A stretch of DNA of 64,000 nt. Origin: Paraburkholderia sp. DHOC27 (GTDB lineage: Bacteria > Pseudomonadota > Gammaproteobacteria > Burkholderiales > Burkholderiaceae). The DNA is taken from contig NZ_QVQV01000010.1 in the NCBI RefSeq assembly GCF_003429005.1, positions 124,001 through 188,000 of the forward strand, read 5' to 3'. Shown here piece after piece: positions 56,064 through 64,000 of the stretch. Below the pieces are notes generated by a model. It was not told where the DNA came from. It was given only the letters and a program-made list of their open reading frames with translations, and searched no databases. The translations under genes and the position numbers were made by a program. Each line of letters starts with the position of its first letter. The first letter of the stretch is position 1.

Positions 56064-56683
56064 GTCGGTCCGGCAGTTTGCGACCGGATACGGTGGCCGG
56101 TGACCTTGATAGAGAACTCGAGAAAGCGCTGGCCTTGAAAGCGCTCGGCACACCGTTCGAGGGCGGGGAGAGCCTCAGGAGTGCCAACCTCGGCCAGGAC
56201 CTCGATGGCCGACGCGCAGACATTGACTTCACTCTCTCGCTCGATCAGGCTGCAGAGAAGCGTTGTCGCTTCCTCTCCGGGAAGCGTTCGCGTAATCTCG
56301 CAGGCTAGCAAACGGACATCGGCGTCAGAATCGGCCAGCAATTGCGGCAGATAAGGCCATGCGGCCTGCTTCATCGCCCTCAAGGCATCCATGGCACCAG
56401 TCCTCAAGGCGGCGCTCTCTGCGCGCATCAGGGGCAAGACCGCCTCAACTGCGTCCGGGCTGGCCATGCGGGTGAGGCTGGTAAGGATCGCTTCGCGGAT
56501 ACGGGCGTCGCGCTCAAAAAGTAGTGCGGCCCCCAACGCCTTCGCGCCACCAGCCACATCGCCGGCGGCACGGGCCGCATGCCACCGTTCCTCCGTCTGC
56601 CCCTCGGTCAGGGCGCGCAGCACGTCGCTCTCACCGGAAGGGAAGGGGATGGGAGGGGTAGATGATTTACGAATCAGAGGCAT
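56060..56683 (-). CDS. HEAT-repeat protein in the chemosensory operon
   Basis: A 207-aa protein of helical repeats with the HEAT/PBS-lyase pattern (ILTSLTRMASPDAVEAVLPL; AMDALRAMKQAAWPYLPQLL; DADVRLLACEITRTL; ASAIEVLAEVGTPEALPALE). It is placed between cheB and cheR, overlapping cheB by 17 bp and cheR by 4 bp. It could be a docking scaffold for CheR/CheB. HEAT proteins are known in some non-flagellar chemosensory operons. Confidence 0.85.
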   Translation of the reverse strand: MPLIRKSSTPPIPFPSGESDVLRALTEGQTEERWHAARAAGDVAGGAKALGAALLFERDARIREAILTSLTRMASPDAVEAVLPLMRAESAALRTGAMDALRAMKQAAWPYLPQLLADSDADVRLLACEITRTLPGEEATTLLCSLIERESEVNVCASAIEVLAEVGTPEALPALERCAERFQGQRFLEFSIKVTGHRIRSQTAGPT

Positions 56684-57764
56684 GGACAGACACAAGAGAC
56701 ATCAAGCGATCAGCTATCCTGGGCAACGGTTCGACCCATTTAGCGCCGCCCCGTTTCACCAATTCGCCGGGCATCCCCCAGATCACGGCGGTTTCTTCAG
56801 CCTCGGCGATCGTCGTACCTCCCAATGTGCGCAGCTCGGCCATGGCTGACGCACCGTCATCGCCCATACCTGTCATGAGAATGCCCACGAGCTGGCGGGG
56901 GGCGACATGCTCAGCGGCCGATTGCACGAGCCGGTTGGTGCTTGGGTGCCAAGGGTAGCTCGCCTCGGCGGGGGCAGCCATGGCTAACAACGCCCCGGCA
57001 CGGCGGGTCACAATGACGTCGGCATCGCCACGCCCGATGTACGCTGTACCAGGTTTGAGCACGGTCGGGCTGCGGACTTCCTGTACACGGATATTGCAAA
57101 TGCTATCCAGGCGGCGCGCCAAAGGGCCGGTAAAGCTTGCTGGCATATGCTGGGCGATCACGATAGGCCAAGGAAAGCCTGCGGGAAGCGTGGTCAGCAG
57201 AGCTTCAAGCGCAGGCGGCCCGCCGGTCGACGTTCCAACAACCACTAGCCGTTCACCGGTCTCGGGCGCGAGCGCCGGTGCCTGATCTTTGGGCCTTGAG
57301 CGGAGCCCTGTCGTGCCGGAGATACTGGCGTGGTGTCGAATGCGCTCTCGCAAGCGCGCGCTCGCCCTGACCTTAACCGTTGCGGCCGTGCGCACCTTTT
57401 CCAGGAGAACGGGAGCAAACTCTGCCATGCGCATGGAGACCGCACCGCCCGGCTTGGTCACGAAGTCGACGGCCCCGAGGCGTAGCGCGTCAAGTGTCGC
57501 TTCGGCACCCTCAGCCGTCAATGTCGAGACCATGACCACCGGTGTGGGTTTTTCCAGCATGATCAAATCAAGACAGTCCAGTCCGTTCATTCCAGGCATC
57601 TGGACATCAAGCGTGATGACATTCGGCTTGAAGACCTTCAACTTCTCCAGCGCTTCCAGGCCATTGGGCGCAAACTGAATTTCGAATTCGGGATCATTTC
57701 CGAAGACGCCGCCGAACAGCTTTCGAACCAGAGCGGAGTCATCGACAATCAGAACTTTAATCAC
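56667..57764 (-). CDS. cheB: CheB chemoreceptor methylesterase
   Basis: A 365-aa CheB. The receiver domain has Asp53 (VITLDVQMPGMNG), and the methylesterase has the catalytic triad Ser in VVVGTSTGGPPAL, His in IVIAQHMPASFTGPLARRL and Asp in LMTGMGDDGASAM. Its start is 14 bp after the triple-CheW gene. It removes methyl groups from the receptor under CheA control. Confidence 0.95.
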   Translation of the reverse strand: MIKVLIVDDSALVRKLFGGVFGNDPEFEIQFAPNGLEALEKLKVFKPNVITLDVQMPGMNGLDCLDLIMLEKPTPVVMVSTLTAEGAEATLDALRLGAVDFVTKPGGAVSMRMAEFAPVLLEKVRTAATVKVRASARLRERIRHHASISGTTGLRSRPKDQAPALAPETGERLVVVGTSTGGPPALEALLTTLPAGFPWPIVIAQHMPASFTGPLARRLDSICNIRVQEVRSPTVLKPGTAYIGRGDADVIVTRRAGALLAMAAPAEASYPWHPSTNRLVQSAAEHVAPRQLVGILMTGMGDDGASAMAELRTLGGTTIAEAEETAVIWGMPGELVKRGGAKWVEPLPRIADRLMSLVSVHASDS

Positions 57765-57778
57765 TCAACAACCCGCCC

Positions 57779-59290
57779 TTAATCAGCCTGGAATTTATCG
57801 AGTATGCCGCGCTCGGCGCGGGTCAGCAACTCAGGCGGGGAAAGGAGAAGGACGATGCGACCCGCCCCCTTGAGGTTGATAACGCCGTTAACTAGCCGAG
57901 CGATGTCATCGGTCAAGTCTGGCGCCTCTTCAATCGCCGCTTCGCTGGTCCGCAGGACCTCCGAGACGCCATCAACGACGAGGCCGGCACGGTGCTGTTC
58001 GGTGCGGACAACGATAAGGCGTCGCCCCGTCACACCGGTCGACAGGGGCATATCGAAGCGACGGCGAAGATCTATCACGGGCAGCACCACGCCGCGACGA
58101 TTGACAACGCCTTCCAGAAATTCCGGCGTTTTTGGAACCCGAGTGATCTGAGCCGGGAGGGCCGCAATCTCTTCGACCGCATCGATGGGCAGGGCAAATT
58201 CGTCCCCGCCCAGTTGGAAGATCAAGAAGCTCTCGTTGTCTTCCGTAGCAGTCGCTTGCGCAGTCAATTGCGCTTCGCTTCGCTGGTGATGGGTCCGCAA
58301 ACGTTGCATTACGTCCTCCCGAAACAACTGCTCCGGCGCCAGGATCGAAACGATCCGCTTTCCGGCATCGCCGCGATAGATCGCCCTTATCCTCGACTCT
58401 CCCCCCGCCCGGGAGGCGAGAACCGCCGGAATCGGATCGACAAGATGGGTCTCCGCCGCGACGATTGCCCGCGCCGCGTCGGCGACCAGCCCCACCTGCG
58501 CCCCGTTGACATTCAACACCACGACTTTTTCGCGGCTAGCGGCTCGCGCCTCAATCGGAAAGCCAAGTAGACCGCGCAATGACAGAAGTGGCAGCAAGGT
58601 GCCGCGGAGAGCCGTGACCCCGAGCACCAACGTTTCAGCTTTGGGGATTGCGGTTCGGGTTTTGGGAGCTGATATGACCTCTTGAACATCGGTGAGATCA
58701 AGAGCAAATTCCTGACCGCTGACTTCAAAGGTGAGCAACATTTCATGCGCGGTTTTCCCTTCCTCGACCACTTCGACTGCTTCGGCTATCACGGTACGCG
58801 CGGCTTGGTGCGTAGCGCGTGAACGTCGTGCGAACACGGCGTCCAAGAGGCCTTTGATGTCGAGGATTTTCGCAGCTTCGCCTTCAGCGCCGGTCAGAAA
58901 TGACCCTCTTAGCTTCTCGCCGGTTTCCGTGCTGACTTCGGACTGATGCGTTTCAATCTGTTCGGGCGTAATCCCAATCAGGTTATCCACTGCGTCGACG
59001 ACAAGGGCTGCATTGCTTCCGATGTTGAGAACGACCGCGCGCGTGCTGGCGCGCGCTTGCGTCTCCTCAATGCCCAGCAGCGCGCGCAGACTGACGACCG
59101 GCAGGACGGCGCCGCCCAAATTAGCGATGCCAAGAAGCGCTGAAGGGCTTTGCGGAACCCGGGTCATCGGCGGGATGCGGATGATCTCCGCGACTTCATG
59201 CGCGGGCAGCGCATAGCGCCGCCCGTCAATCCTGAAGGTCAGAAATTGAAAGGCCGATACCGCTCCAAGGTCTTCGAAAATTTCAGGCAT
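57779..59290 (-). CDS. cheW: triple CheW-domain scaffold protein
   Basis: A 503-aa protein with three consecutive CheW domains, about 10-155 (FRIDGRRYALPAHEVAEIIR), 185-330 (FEVSGQEFALDLTDVQEVIS) and 345-495 (FQLGGDEFALPIDAVEEIAA). Single-domain CheW is about 160 aa, so this is a fused array linker. Three receptor or kinase binding faces could cross-link a soluble array. It overlaps the receptor gene by 8 bp. Confidence 0.93.
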   Translation of the reverse strand: MPEIFEDLGAVSAFQFLTFRIDGRRYALPAHEVAEIIRIPPMTRVPQSPSALLGIANLGGAVLPVVSLRALLGIEETQARASTRAVVLNIGSNAALVVDAVDNLIGITPEQIETHQSEVSTETGEKLRGSFLTGAEGEAAKILDIKGLLDAVFARRSRATHQAARTVIAEAVEVVEEGKTAHEMLLTFEVSGQEFALDLTDVQEVISAPKTRTAIPKAETLVLGVTALRGTLLPLLSLRGLLGFPIEARAASREKVVVLNVNGAQVGLVADAARAIVAAETHLVDPIPAVLASRAGGESRIRAIYRGDAGKRIVSILAPEQLFREDVMQRLRTHHQRSEAQLTAQATATEDNESFLIFQLGGDEFALPIDAVEEIAALPAQITRVPKTPEFLEGVVNRRGVVLPVIDLRRRFDMPLSTGVTGRRLIVVRTEQHRAGLVVDGVSEVLRTSEAAIEEAPDLTDDIARLVNGVINLKGAGRIVLLLSPPELLTRAERGILDKFQAD

Positions 59291-61214
59291 TTTGCAGCTT
59301 CAGTTCATCGGCGAGGGAGGCAATCTCTTCGATGGCGGCAGCGAGATCCTCCGCCCCTTGGGCTTGTTCGGCGGCGGCGCTTGCCGCTTCACGGGAGGCA
59401 GCACTTGCTTCCTCTGCCGCACTTGCTACCTGCCGGGCCCCGGCTGCGGCTTCCACAGCGGCCGTCAATATGGCGTCGGCACCTTCGACAATAAGCGCGC
59501 TCCCGGCGCCCAAGGCCTCGATCTCGAGAGAGATTTTTTCGAGCGACAACGAAACAGCCTGGTTGTTTTGTACTTCGAGCTCAGCGGAGACGATGATCTG
59601 ATCAAGCTCGCGCTCTAGTGCCGCGACCTGATCGAGGATGTCCCGCACCGTATCCTTGGCGCGGTCAATATTTTCTGACGCTTCGCGAGCAAGATTTCGG
59701 ATATCGGTCGAGACCACTGCGAAACCGCGCCCGGCATCTCCGCCGCGTGCCGCTTCGACCAAACCGCTTACCGCCAGCATGCCGGTCTGAAGGGTGGTCA
59801 TCGAAATGGCATTAACGGTCTTTTCAATCTTCCGCCCTACCGTGCCGAGGCGGCCAACGCTCTTGACGCTCTTTTGCGTCTCCTGCAGGGCAATCTTGAC
59901 GCCGTCGATCAGCCCTTTGATGGCCTCGCTGCTCTGCGCGATTCCCGCTTCGAGCGCCTTTACCCGCTCGCGTGCCCCCAGCCCGTTTCTCTGCGAGAGC
60001 TGGGCGCTCTTTTCAATCTGCGCGAGGGCGGCGGAAGTTTGCTGCGTGGCCGAGGCCTGCAACTGGCAGGCGCGGTTGATTTCCTCGATAGCGGCCATGA
60101 CTTCTGTGGCGGTACCGGAAAGTTCCTGGATCGTTGCCGAAAGCTCTTCAGCCGAGGAACCGATCTGCTCAGCGGTCGAGGCGCCGGCCGCCCCGTCTCG
60201 GAGTTCTTCGGAAAGGGTCGCCAGGGCGCGGGCTGCTATTTGCGATTGTTCCAGTGACTTGTGCTGCTCCTGGACCACCACCTGCACTTCGATCGCGCCG
60301 GAGGACTGCTCTTCGGCGGCGCTGGCGATTTCCTCCGTACCCTTCTCGGCTTCAAGCGCGGCGCTTTCGGCCTCAATCGCGGCGGCAAAAACGGCTCGGC
60401 TGTCCTCGCCGATGCGAATCATGTCGCTTCTTCTGCTCGCGAGCGCCGCGACAACCTTGGTTGCAGCCACGGCCTGGGCGGTGGCGTTTTCCGAAGCAGA
60501 CTTGAGCGCTGCGACGACAGCACCCACATCGGTCTGGATAGCCTCTGAGAGTTGTTGGACCTCCTGCGCGCTTTTATCCGAAGTCTCGGCCAAGGTACGC
60601 ACCTCCTCCGCGACCACAGCAAAACCGCGCCCCTGTTCGCCGGCGCGGGCCGCTTCGATGGCGGCATTCAGGGCATGGATATTGGTCTGGTCGGCGATAT
60701 CGCTCACAGTCTGCGTTATCGTCCCAATCTCCTTGGCGCGACGTTCAAGCTCGCCGATCACACCGACAATGACGAGCTGGCGCTCGGCGTTTCGTTCGAT
60801 CGAGCGAATGGATGAGCTGATCTGCGCGTTAGTCTCCACAAGCGTGGTCAAAACTGTTTCTGCACGGCGCCCGGACGCATCGGCTTCCGCTTTCGCGGTT
60901 GCGAGGGACGCGACGATGCGTTTCATTCCGGCCGATTGCTGTTGGGACGCGCCTGCGGCTTCTTCGGCCCCGGCGGCGATTTGCTCCATTGAAAGGCCTA
61001 GTTCTTTGGTCGCTGCGGATGCCTGTGTGAGCCCGGCCGCCAATTCCTCGGTTGCCGCGGCAACCCGTTCAGATATGGTCTGTTGGCGGGCAGGGGCATT
61101 GCGCGTCTTCTTGGCCGGGGCGGCCGGGGCGGCCGCGGACGGCGCTGGCGCCGGGCCCGGTGCCGTTGCTTTTAAGGCGGAAGCCGCGATTTTCGATTTC
61201 TTTACGAGTGTCAT
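59283..61214 (-). CDS. soluble methyl-accepting chemotaxis protein with two hairpin-tip modules
   Basis: A 643-aa coiled-coil receptor with no transmembrane helix, so it is cytoplasmic. An Ala/Pro-rich N-terminus (18-40) leads to a long helical region. The classic tip lies at about 172-212 (IADQTNIHALNAAIEAARAG, then GRGFAVVAEEVRTLAE). A second, diverged tip lies at about 470-512 (TTLQTGMLAVSGLVEAARGG, then GRGFAVVSTDIRNLAR). It has no separate ligand-binding domain, so its input may come from a partner. It is the first gene of the operon. Confidence 0.9.
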   Translation of the reverse strand: MTLVKKSKIAASALKATAPGPAPAPSAAAPAAPAKKTRNAPARQQTISERVAAATEELAAGLTQASAATKELGLSMEQIAAGAEEAAGASQQQSAGMKRIVASLATAKAEADASGRRAETVLTTLVETNAQISSSIRSIERNAERQLVIVGVIGELERRAKEIGTITQTVSDIADQTNIHALNAAIEAARAGEQGRGFAVVAEEVRTLAETSDKSAQEVQQLSEAIQTDVGAVVAALKSASENATAQAVAATKVVAALASRRSDMIRIGEDSRAVFAAAIEAESAALEAEKGTEEIASAAEEQSSGAIEVQVVVQEQHKSLEQSQIAARALATLSEELRDGAAGASTAEQIGSSAEELSATIQELSGTATEVMAAIEEINRACQLQASATQQTSAALAQIEKSAQLSQRNGLGARERVKALEAGIAQSSEAIKGLIDGVKIALQETQKSVKSVGRLGTVGRKIEKTVNAISMTTLQTGMLAVSGLVEAARGGDAGRGFAVVSTDIRNLAREASENIDRAKDTVRDILDQVAALERELDQIIVSAELEVQNNQAVSLSLEKISLEIEALGAGSALIVEGADAILTAAVEAAAGARQVASAAEEASAASREAASAAAEQAQGAEDLAAAIEEIASLADELKLQNA

Positions 61215-61514
61215 ATCTTTCTCGGTATTGAGGCTTTGCGCTCTCCGCCCTACAAGGCCGGCTTATCTCAGGAAGCTGGCGTCAGCCCGTGGACCCCGAC
61301 GGCCAGGGCATTGTATATCCCGACTTCCAGATCAGATGATACCGGTAGCCCGATTCGGCCTCCAGTGACCATAGGCAGTCACCTTCGCAGATGCGGAATA
61401 CTGAAGCACTCGGGCCATATCGCGGTTTGATATGCTCTGGCAGAGCCTGCAGGATCAAATTGATAATCAGCCTCATGCGTATAAGAGAAATTTAAATAGG
61501 GACAGATTATCTTG
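61215..61514. promoter_or_regulatory. divergent control region between the receptor gene and the PAS kinase
   Basis: A 300-bp gap between two divergent starts. It should hold the promoters of the chemosensory operon (minus) and the PAS kinase (plus), but I see no clear sigma-70 pair. The stretch near 61480-61500 is AT-rich (agaaatttaaatag), which would suit the plus-strand promoter. Confidence 0.4.
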
Positions 61515-62609
61515 ATGAACTTGCCTGAGAGCGTCGCTTGCCTTTCTCGAGAAATGCTGATTGAGGCGGACCTAACCCACGTAATTTCGGATGTTAATTC
61601 CGGGTGCGGGCATGTCCTCGGCTGGTCGCAAACCGAATTCCGCGAAAAAAACTTTCTGGACCTGGTTCATCCTGACGATCGTGGACTCACATTGGCCGCG
61701 CTGGCAGCCATCGACAAAGGCGGCAAAGCGCTTGCTTTTATCAATAGATGCATGCACAAAAGCGGCGAGCCAGCTTGGGTGTCATGGCGTGTCGCCAAAG
61801 TCGACATGTCAGTCTTCTTTATCGGTCGCGACATTAGCGCTGAAAGGCGCGCAAACGCCGCATTGGAGAAATTTGAAGAGGCGTTATTTCAACTTGACCG
61901 CACAGCGACCATGTCGCAGTTGGCTAATGAAATTTCCCACGACTTTAACAATCAACTGCAAAGTGTTGTCGCGTCTCTGGAACTGATCCGTCGCCTGGTT
62001 TCGTCCAATCGCGGCCCTGAGACCGAACGCTTCATCACGAACGCGCTCAGTGCATCCCAGCGCGCGGCGACTCTCAACCATCAAGTGCGCCAATTGCTGC
62101 GTCCTCAATCGCCTAACCCGCAGGTGTTAGCGGTCAACCAGATGCTCGTGGCGGCGCAGGAAATGCTGCTCATTGGGCTTCCACCGAAAATAAAGGTGGA
62201 TTTAACGCTCGCTCCCGATCTTTGGGAAATCTATTGCGATCGAGTGCAAGCGGAGACTGCCGTTTTGAATCTGCTTTTGAACGCCAGTGAGGCTATGGCT
62301 GGAGGCGGTACGATAAAAATCCAGAGCGACAATATCGAAGTGAGCGCAGCGACGTCCGGACCGCCGAGCAGACTGCCACTGGGACCCTACGTCATGATTG
62401 TGGTAAAGGACTCGGGCGCTGGAATGCCTGCGGAAATTAAGGATCGCGCCTTCGAAACTTTTTTTACAACTAAGCCGAACGGACTGGGCCTAGGCCTATC
62501 TGTGGTGCAGCGTTTTGCCCAACAGAACGGGGGGCAGGCGTTCATTCAGAGCGAGCCGGGCCAAGGCGCGGCGGTGACCATCTACCTGCCTCGTTTTGCG
62601 CAGGGCTGA
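61515..62609 (+). CDS. PAS-domain histidine kinase divergent from the chemosensory operon
   Basis: A 364-aa kinase with one PAS domain (about 15-112, with PAC-like WVSWRVAKVDMSVFFIGRDI), HisKA with His142 (LANEISHDFNNQLQSVV), and HATPase (LLLNASEAMAGGG; KDSGAGMPAE; GLGLGLSVV). It has no membrane helix or receiver. The HDFNN box matches that of the hybrid kinase ending the operon. It may donate phosphate to a receiver in the operon. A TTG at 61512 is the only other start. Confidence 0.9.
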   Translation: MNLPESVACLSREMLIEADLTHVISDVNSGCGHVLGWSQTEFREKNFLDLVHPDDRGLTLAALAAIDKGGKALAFINRCMHKSGEPAWVSWRVAKVDMSVFFIGRDISAERRANAALEKFEEALFQLDRTATMSQLANEISHDFNNQLQSVVASLELIRRLVSSNRGPETERFITNALSASQRAATLNHQVRQLLRPQSPNPQVLAVNQMLVAAQEMLLIGLPPKIKVDLTLAPDLWEIYCDRVQAETAVLNLLLNASEAMAGGGTIKIQSDNIEVSAATSGPPSRLPLGPYVMIVVKDSGAGMPAEIKDRAFETFFTTKPNGLGLGLSVVQRFAQQNGGQAFIQSEPGQGAAVTIYLPRFAQG

Positions 62610-63354
62610 TCCGCTCGTCAGCAACGCCAGCAGGCAATTGAGAAAAAGCGGCACTCAGCGCGATATCCGTACAAGGAAGAAACGTTACCAAACGCGAATA
62701 TCCGTGAGCTCGGGGCGCCGACAGCTCGTGCAGACAGGTGTTGAACAAACTTCAAGATGACATACCTGACGAACCGGAAACGCGAAAAATCGGTTCGCCG
62801 CGTAACCGACCGTCTCAAGAGGTCGGTGATGACCGATGCTGAGTGAATTCGCTGATGCCAGAAGCTGCCGTTCGGTTGCTGGACGCCAGCATCGTTAGCA
62901 TGCGAAGGAGGACCTGGTCGCCGATTCGGCGGCGCGAGCGGCCGGTGAACTCCAGTAACGGTCGTTGAGGCAACAATGGTCTGAACGGCCGATTCCGGTC
63001 GATTCGTGCCGCCGAACGTGACAGGATGCGACCGTATATCGTTTGGCTGTAAGCGACATACTGGCGCGCGCGCGAAATCGCGACATGGGTGCTGTGAAGG
63101 TAGAGTTTGTCGCTCTAGGCGGAGACCCCTGACGCTTCCAGGCGATTCGAGATGAGGCACAAGGCGCCAGTCTCATGCCCCCTAGGCAGCCAAGAGCAAG
63201 GACGCGCAATCGGAATGCATCTCACCCCTGATAACAGGAATTAGCGCCGTGGAAAGCATTGGCTCGTTCGCCCACCAGGCGGCGGAGGGCGCTTTGAGGG
63301 GCGGTTCATGGACGATGTATTAAAAGACGCTACAGCGATGTTCAGCTCACCGAT
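62610..63354. other. intergenic region, nothing recognised
   Basis: About 745 bp without a convincing gene on either strand. Several overlapping ORFs of 60-180 aa have arginine- and proline-rich compositions typical of chance frames in GC-rich DNA. This may be an eroded gene. Confidence 0.45.
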
Positions 63355-63930
63355 TCATTTCGATGGAGACAGTTCGGGAAGCAGAGCCAGGATTCCATCG
63401 GCGGCCCGGCGCATGAGTGCTTCGTCGTGGAATGTCCGCGCGAGGACATACCCTCCCTGAATGAGAGCCGTAAGCGAAACAGCCAGCGTCTCGGGATCTG
63501 GGCCTGCTCTGAATGCTCCTTCCGATTGGGCTTGCGCAAGGGATCGCGCAATATGATTGCGCACAGCGTCAAAGTACGCGGCTATCGGTCTGCGAAGTGC
63601 TTCATGTTCTATTGAGGCCTCGTGAACAAGCCGGCCAAGCCGGCAACCGCGGAACGCCTCTCTCTCGACAAGGAGGTAGTGGCGGAGAGCTTCCAGCGGT
63701 GGGATATCGGCCGCAAAAATTTCATCGAGACGTCCGATTTCTTCCTCGGCCGCCTCTGCCAGCGCCGTCTCCGCAATCGCAAGCTTCGACGGGAAGTGGT
63801 GATAGAGGCTACCCGGCCTGGCGGCGCTTCGAGCCTGAATGTCACGAGGCGACATGGCCTCGTAGCCGACTTCCCAGAGCAGTGCTTTCGTCGCTTCTAC
63901 GAGCGGGTCGCGTTTCGATGGCTTAGGCAT
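63355..63930 (-). CDS. TetR-family transcriptional regulator
   Basis: From the ATG at 63930 this is a 191-aa regulator. The N-terminal helix-turn-helix is VEATKALLWEVGYEAMSPRD, then ARPGSLYHHFPSKLAIAETA, with the C-terminal domain LIQGGYVLARTFHDEALMRR. The longer frame to 63993 adds only basic residues. The gene it controls lies beyond the window or in the gap to its right. Confidence 0.9.
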   Translation of the reverse strand: MPKPSKRDPLVEATKALLWEVGYEAMSPRDIQARSAARPGSLYHHFPSKLAIAETALAEAAEEEIGRLDEIFAADIPPLEALRHYLLVEREAFRGCRLGRLVHEASIEHEALRRPIAAYFDAVRNHIARSLAQAQSEGAFRAGPDPETLAVSLTALIQGGYVLARTFHDEALMRRAADGILALLPELSPSK

Positions 63931-64000
63931 CGGCCGTCGCCTTCGGAATGAGCGTTTCAGCAGGGAAGCGAGGGAGTTCCGGGTCCACTTCATGGAAGAC

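Noticed and set aside
61282..61476. 64-aa minus-strand ORF between the receptor gene and the PAS kinase
   Set aside because: It reads moderately well but has no family match and no ribosome site I trust; it lies in the likely promoter region.
62618..63160. 180-aa minus-strand ORF
   Set aside because: Composition is Arg/Pro/Ser-rich with no motif or ribosome site, typical of a chance frame in GC-rich DNA.

Overview
The window looks like part of a secondary replicon (megaplasmid or chromid) of a Burkholderiaceae bacterium, most likely Burkholderia, Paraburkholderia or Caballeronia. The reasons are high GC content, a parA-parB-rep block, a DUF3331 protein, a YdeP-type oxidoreductase and several efflux and regulator genes typical of these genomes. 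The genus is an inference from protein style, not from a database search.

Layout. (a) 0-3.4 kb: a LysR regulator, a small membrane protein, gene-poor sequence and a wrecked potassium channel gene. (b) 3.4-9.8 kb: the replication and maintenance module, with about 1 kb of repeat-bearing non-coding DNA, parA-parB, a probable rep gene, and a Phd/ParE-type toxin-antitoxin pair. (c) 10-15 kb: two unfamiliar membrane-protein clusters separated by 1.2 kb holding a perfect 24-bp palindrome; one encodes a winged-helix-like protein with a C-terminal membrane anchor, the other a membrane-anchored tandem AAA+ ATPase. (d) 15.5-18 kb: an intact IS21-family element. (e) 18.3-20.3 kb: a low-GC two-gene cassette (lipoprotein plus a 493-aa orphan). 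(f) 21-31.6 kb: regulators with drug efflux and reduction genes (GlxA-like and AraC regulators, alpha/beta hydrolase, two MFS pumps, LysR, an old yellow enzyme, a decapitated TetR). (g) 32-49 kb: a stress-flavoured block with two paralogous GAF hybrid kinases, iron permease, PRC-barrel protein, response regulator, YdeP oxidoreductase coupled to a phosphatidylserine-decarboxylase-like protein, formaldehyde dehydrogenase, SDR, CHAD protein, UdgX-like uracil-DNA glycosylase, a flavin disulfide oxidoreductase, a DUF421 protein and two broken genes (catalase-like and KaiC-like). (h) 49.2-62.6 kb: one continuous chemosensory operon of eleven genes on the minus strand, plus a divergent PAS kinase. 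(i) 63.4-63.9 kb: a TetR regulator.

How the genes work together. The chemosensory operon is the most complete system: a soluble receptor with two hairpin-tip modules, a triple-CheW scaffold, CheB, a HEAT-repeat protein, CheR, two CheY proteins, CheA, a small orphan protein, CheC and a PAS hybrid kinase with a receiver domain. No flagellar or pilus genes are present, so an output other than swimming is likely. The stress block suggests defence against aldehydes, acid or oxidants and DNA damage, controlled by phosphorelay proteins. At least four genes are visibly decayed (potassium channel, catalase, TetR, KaiC), consistent with an accessory replicon in flux.
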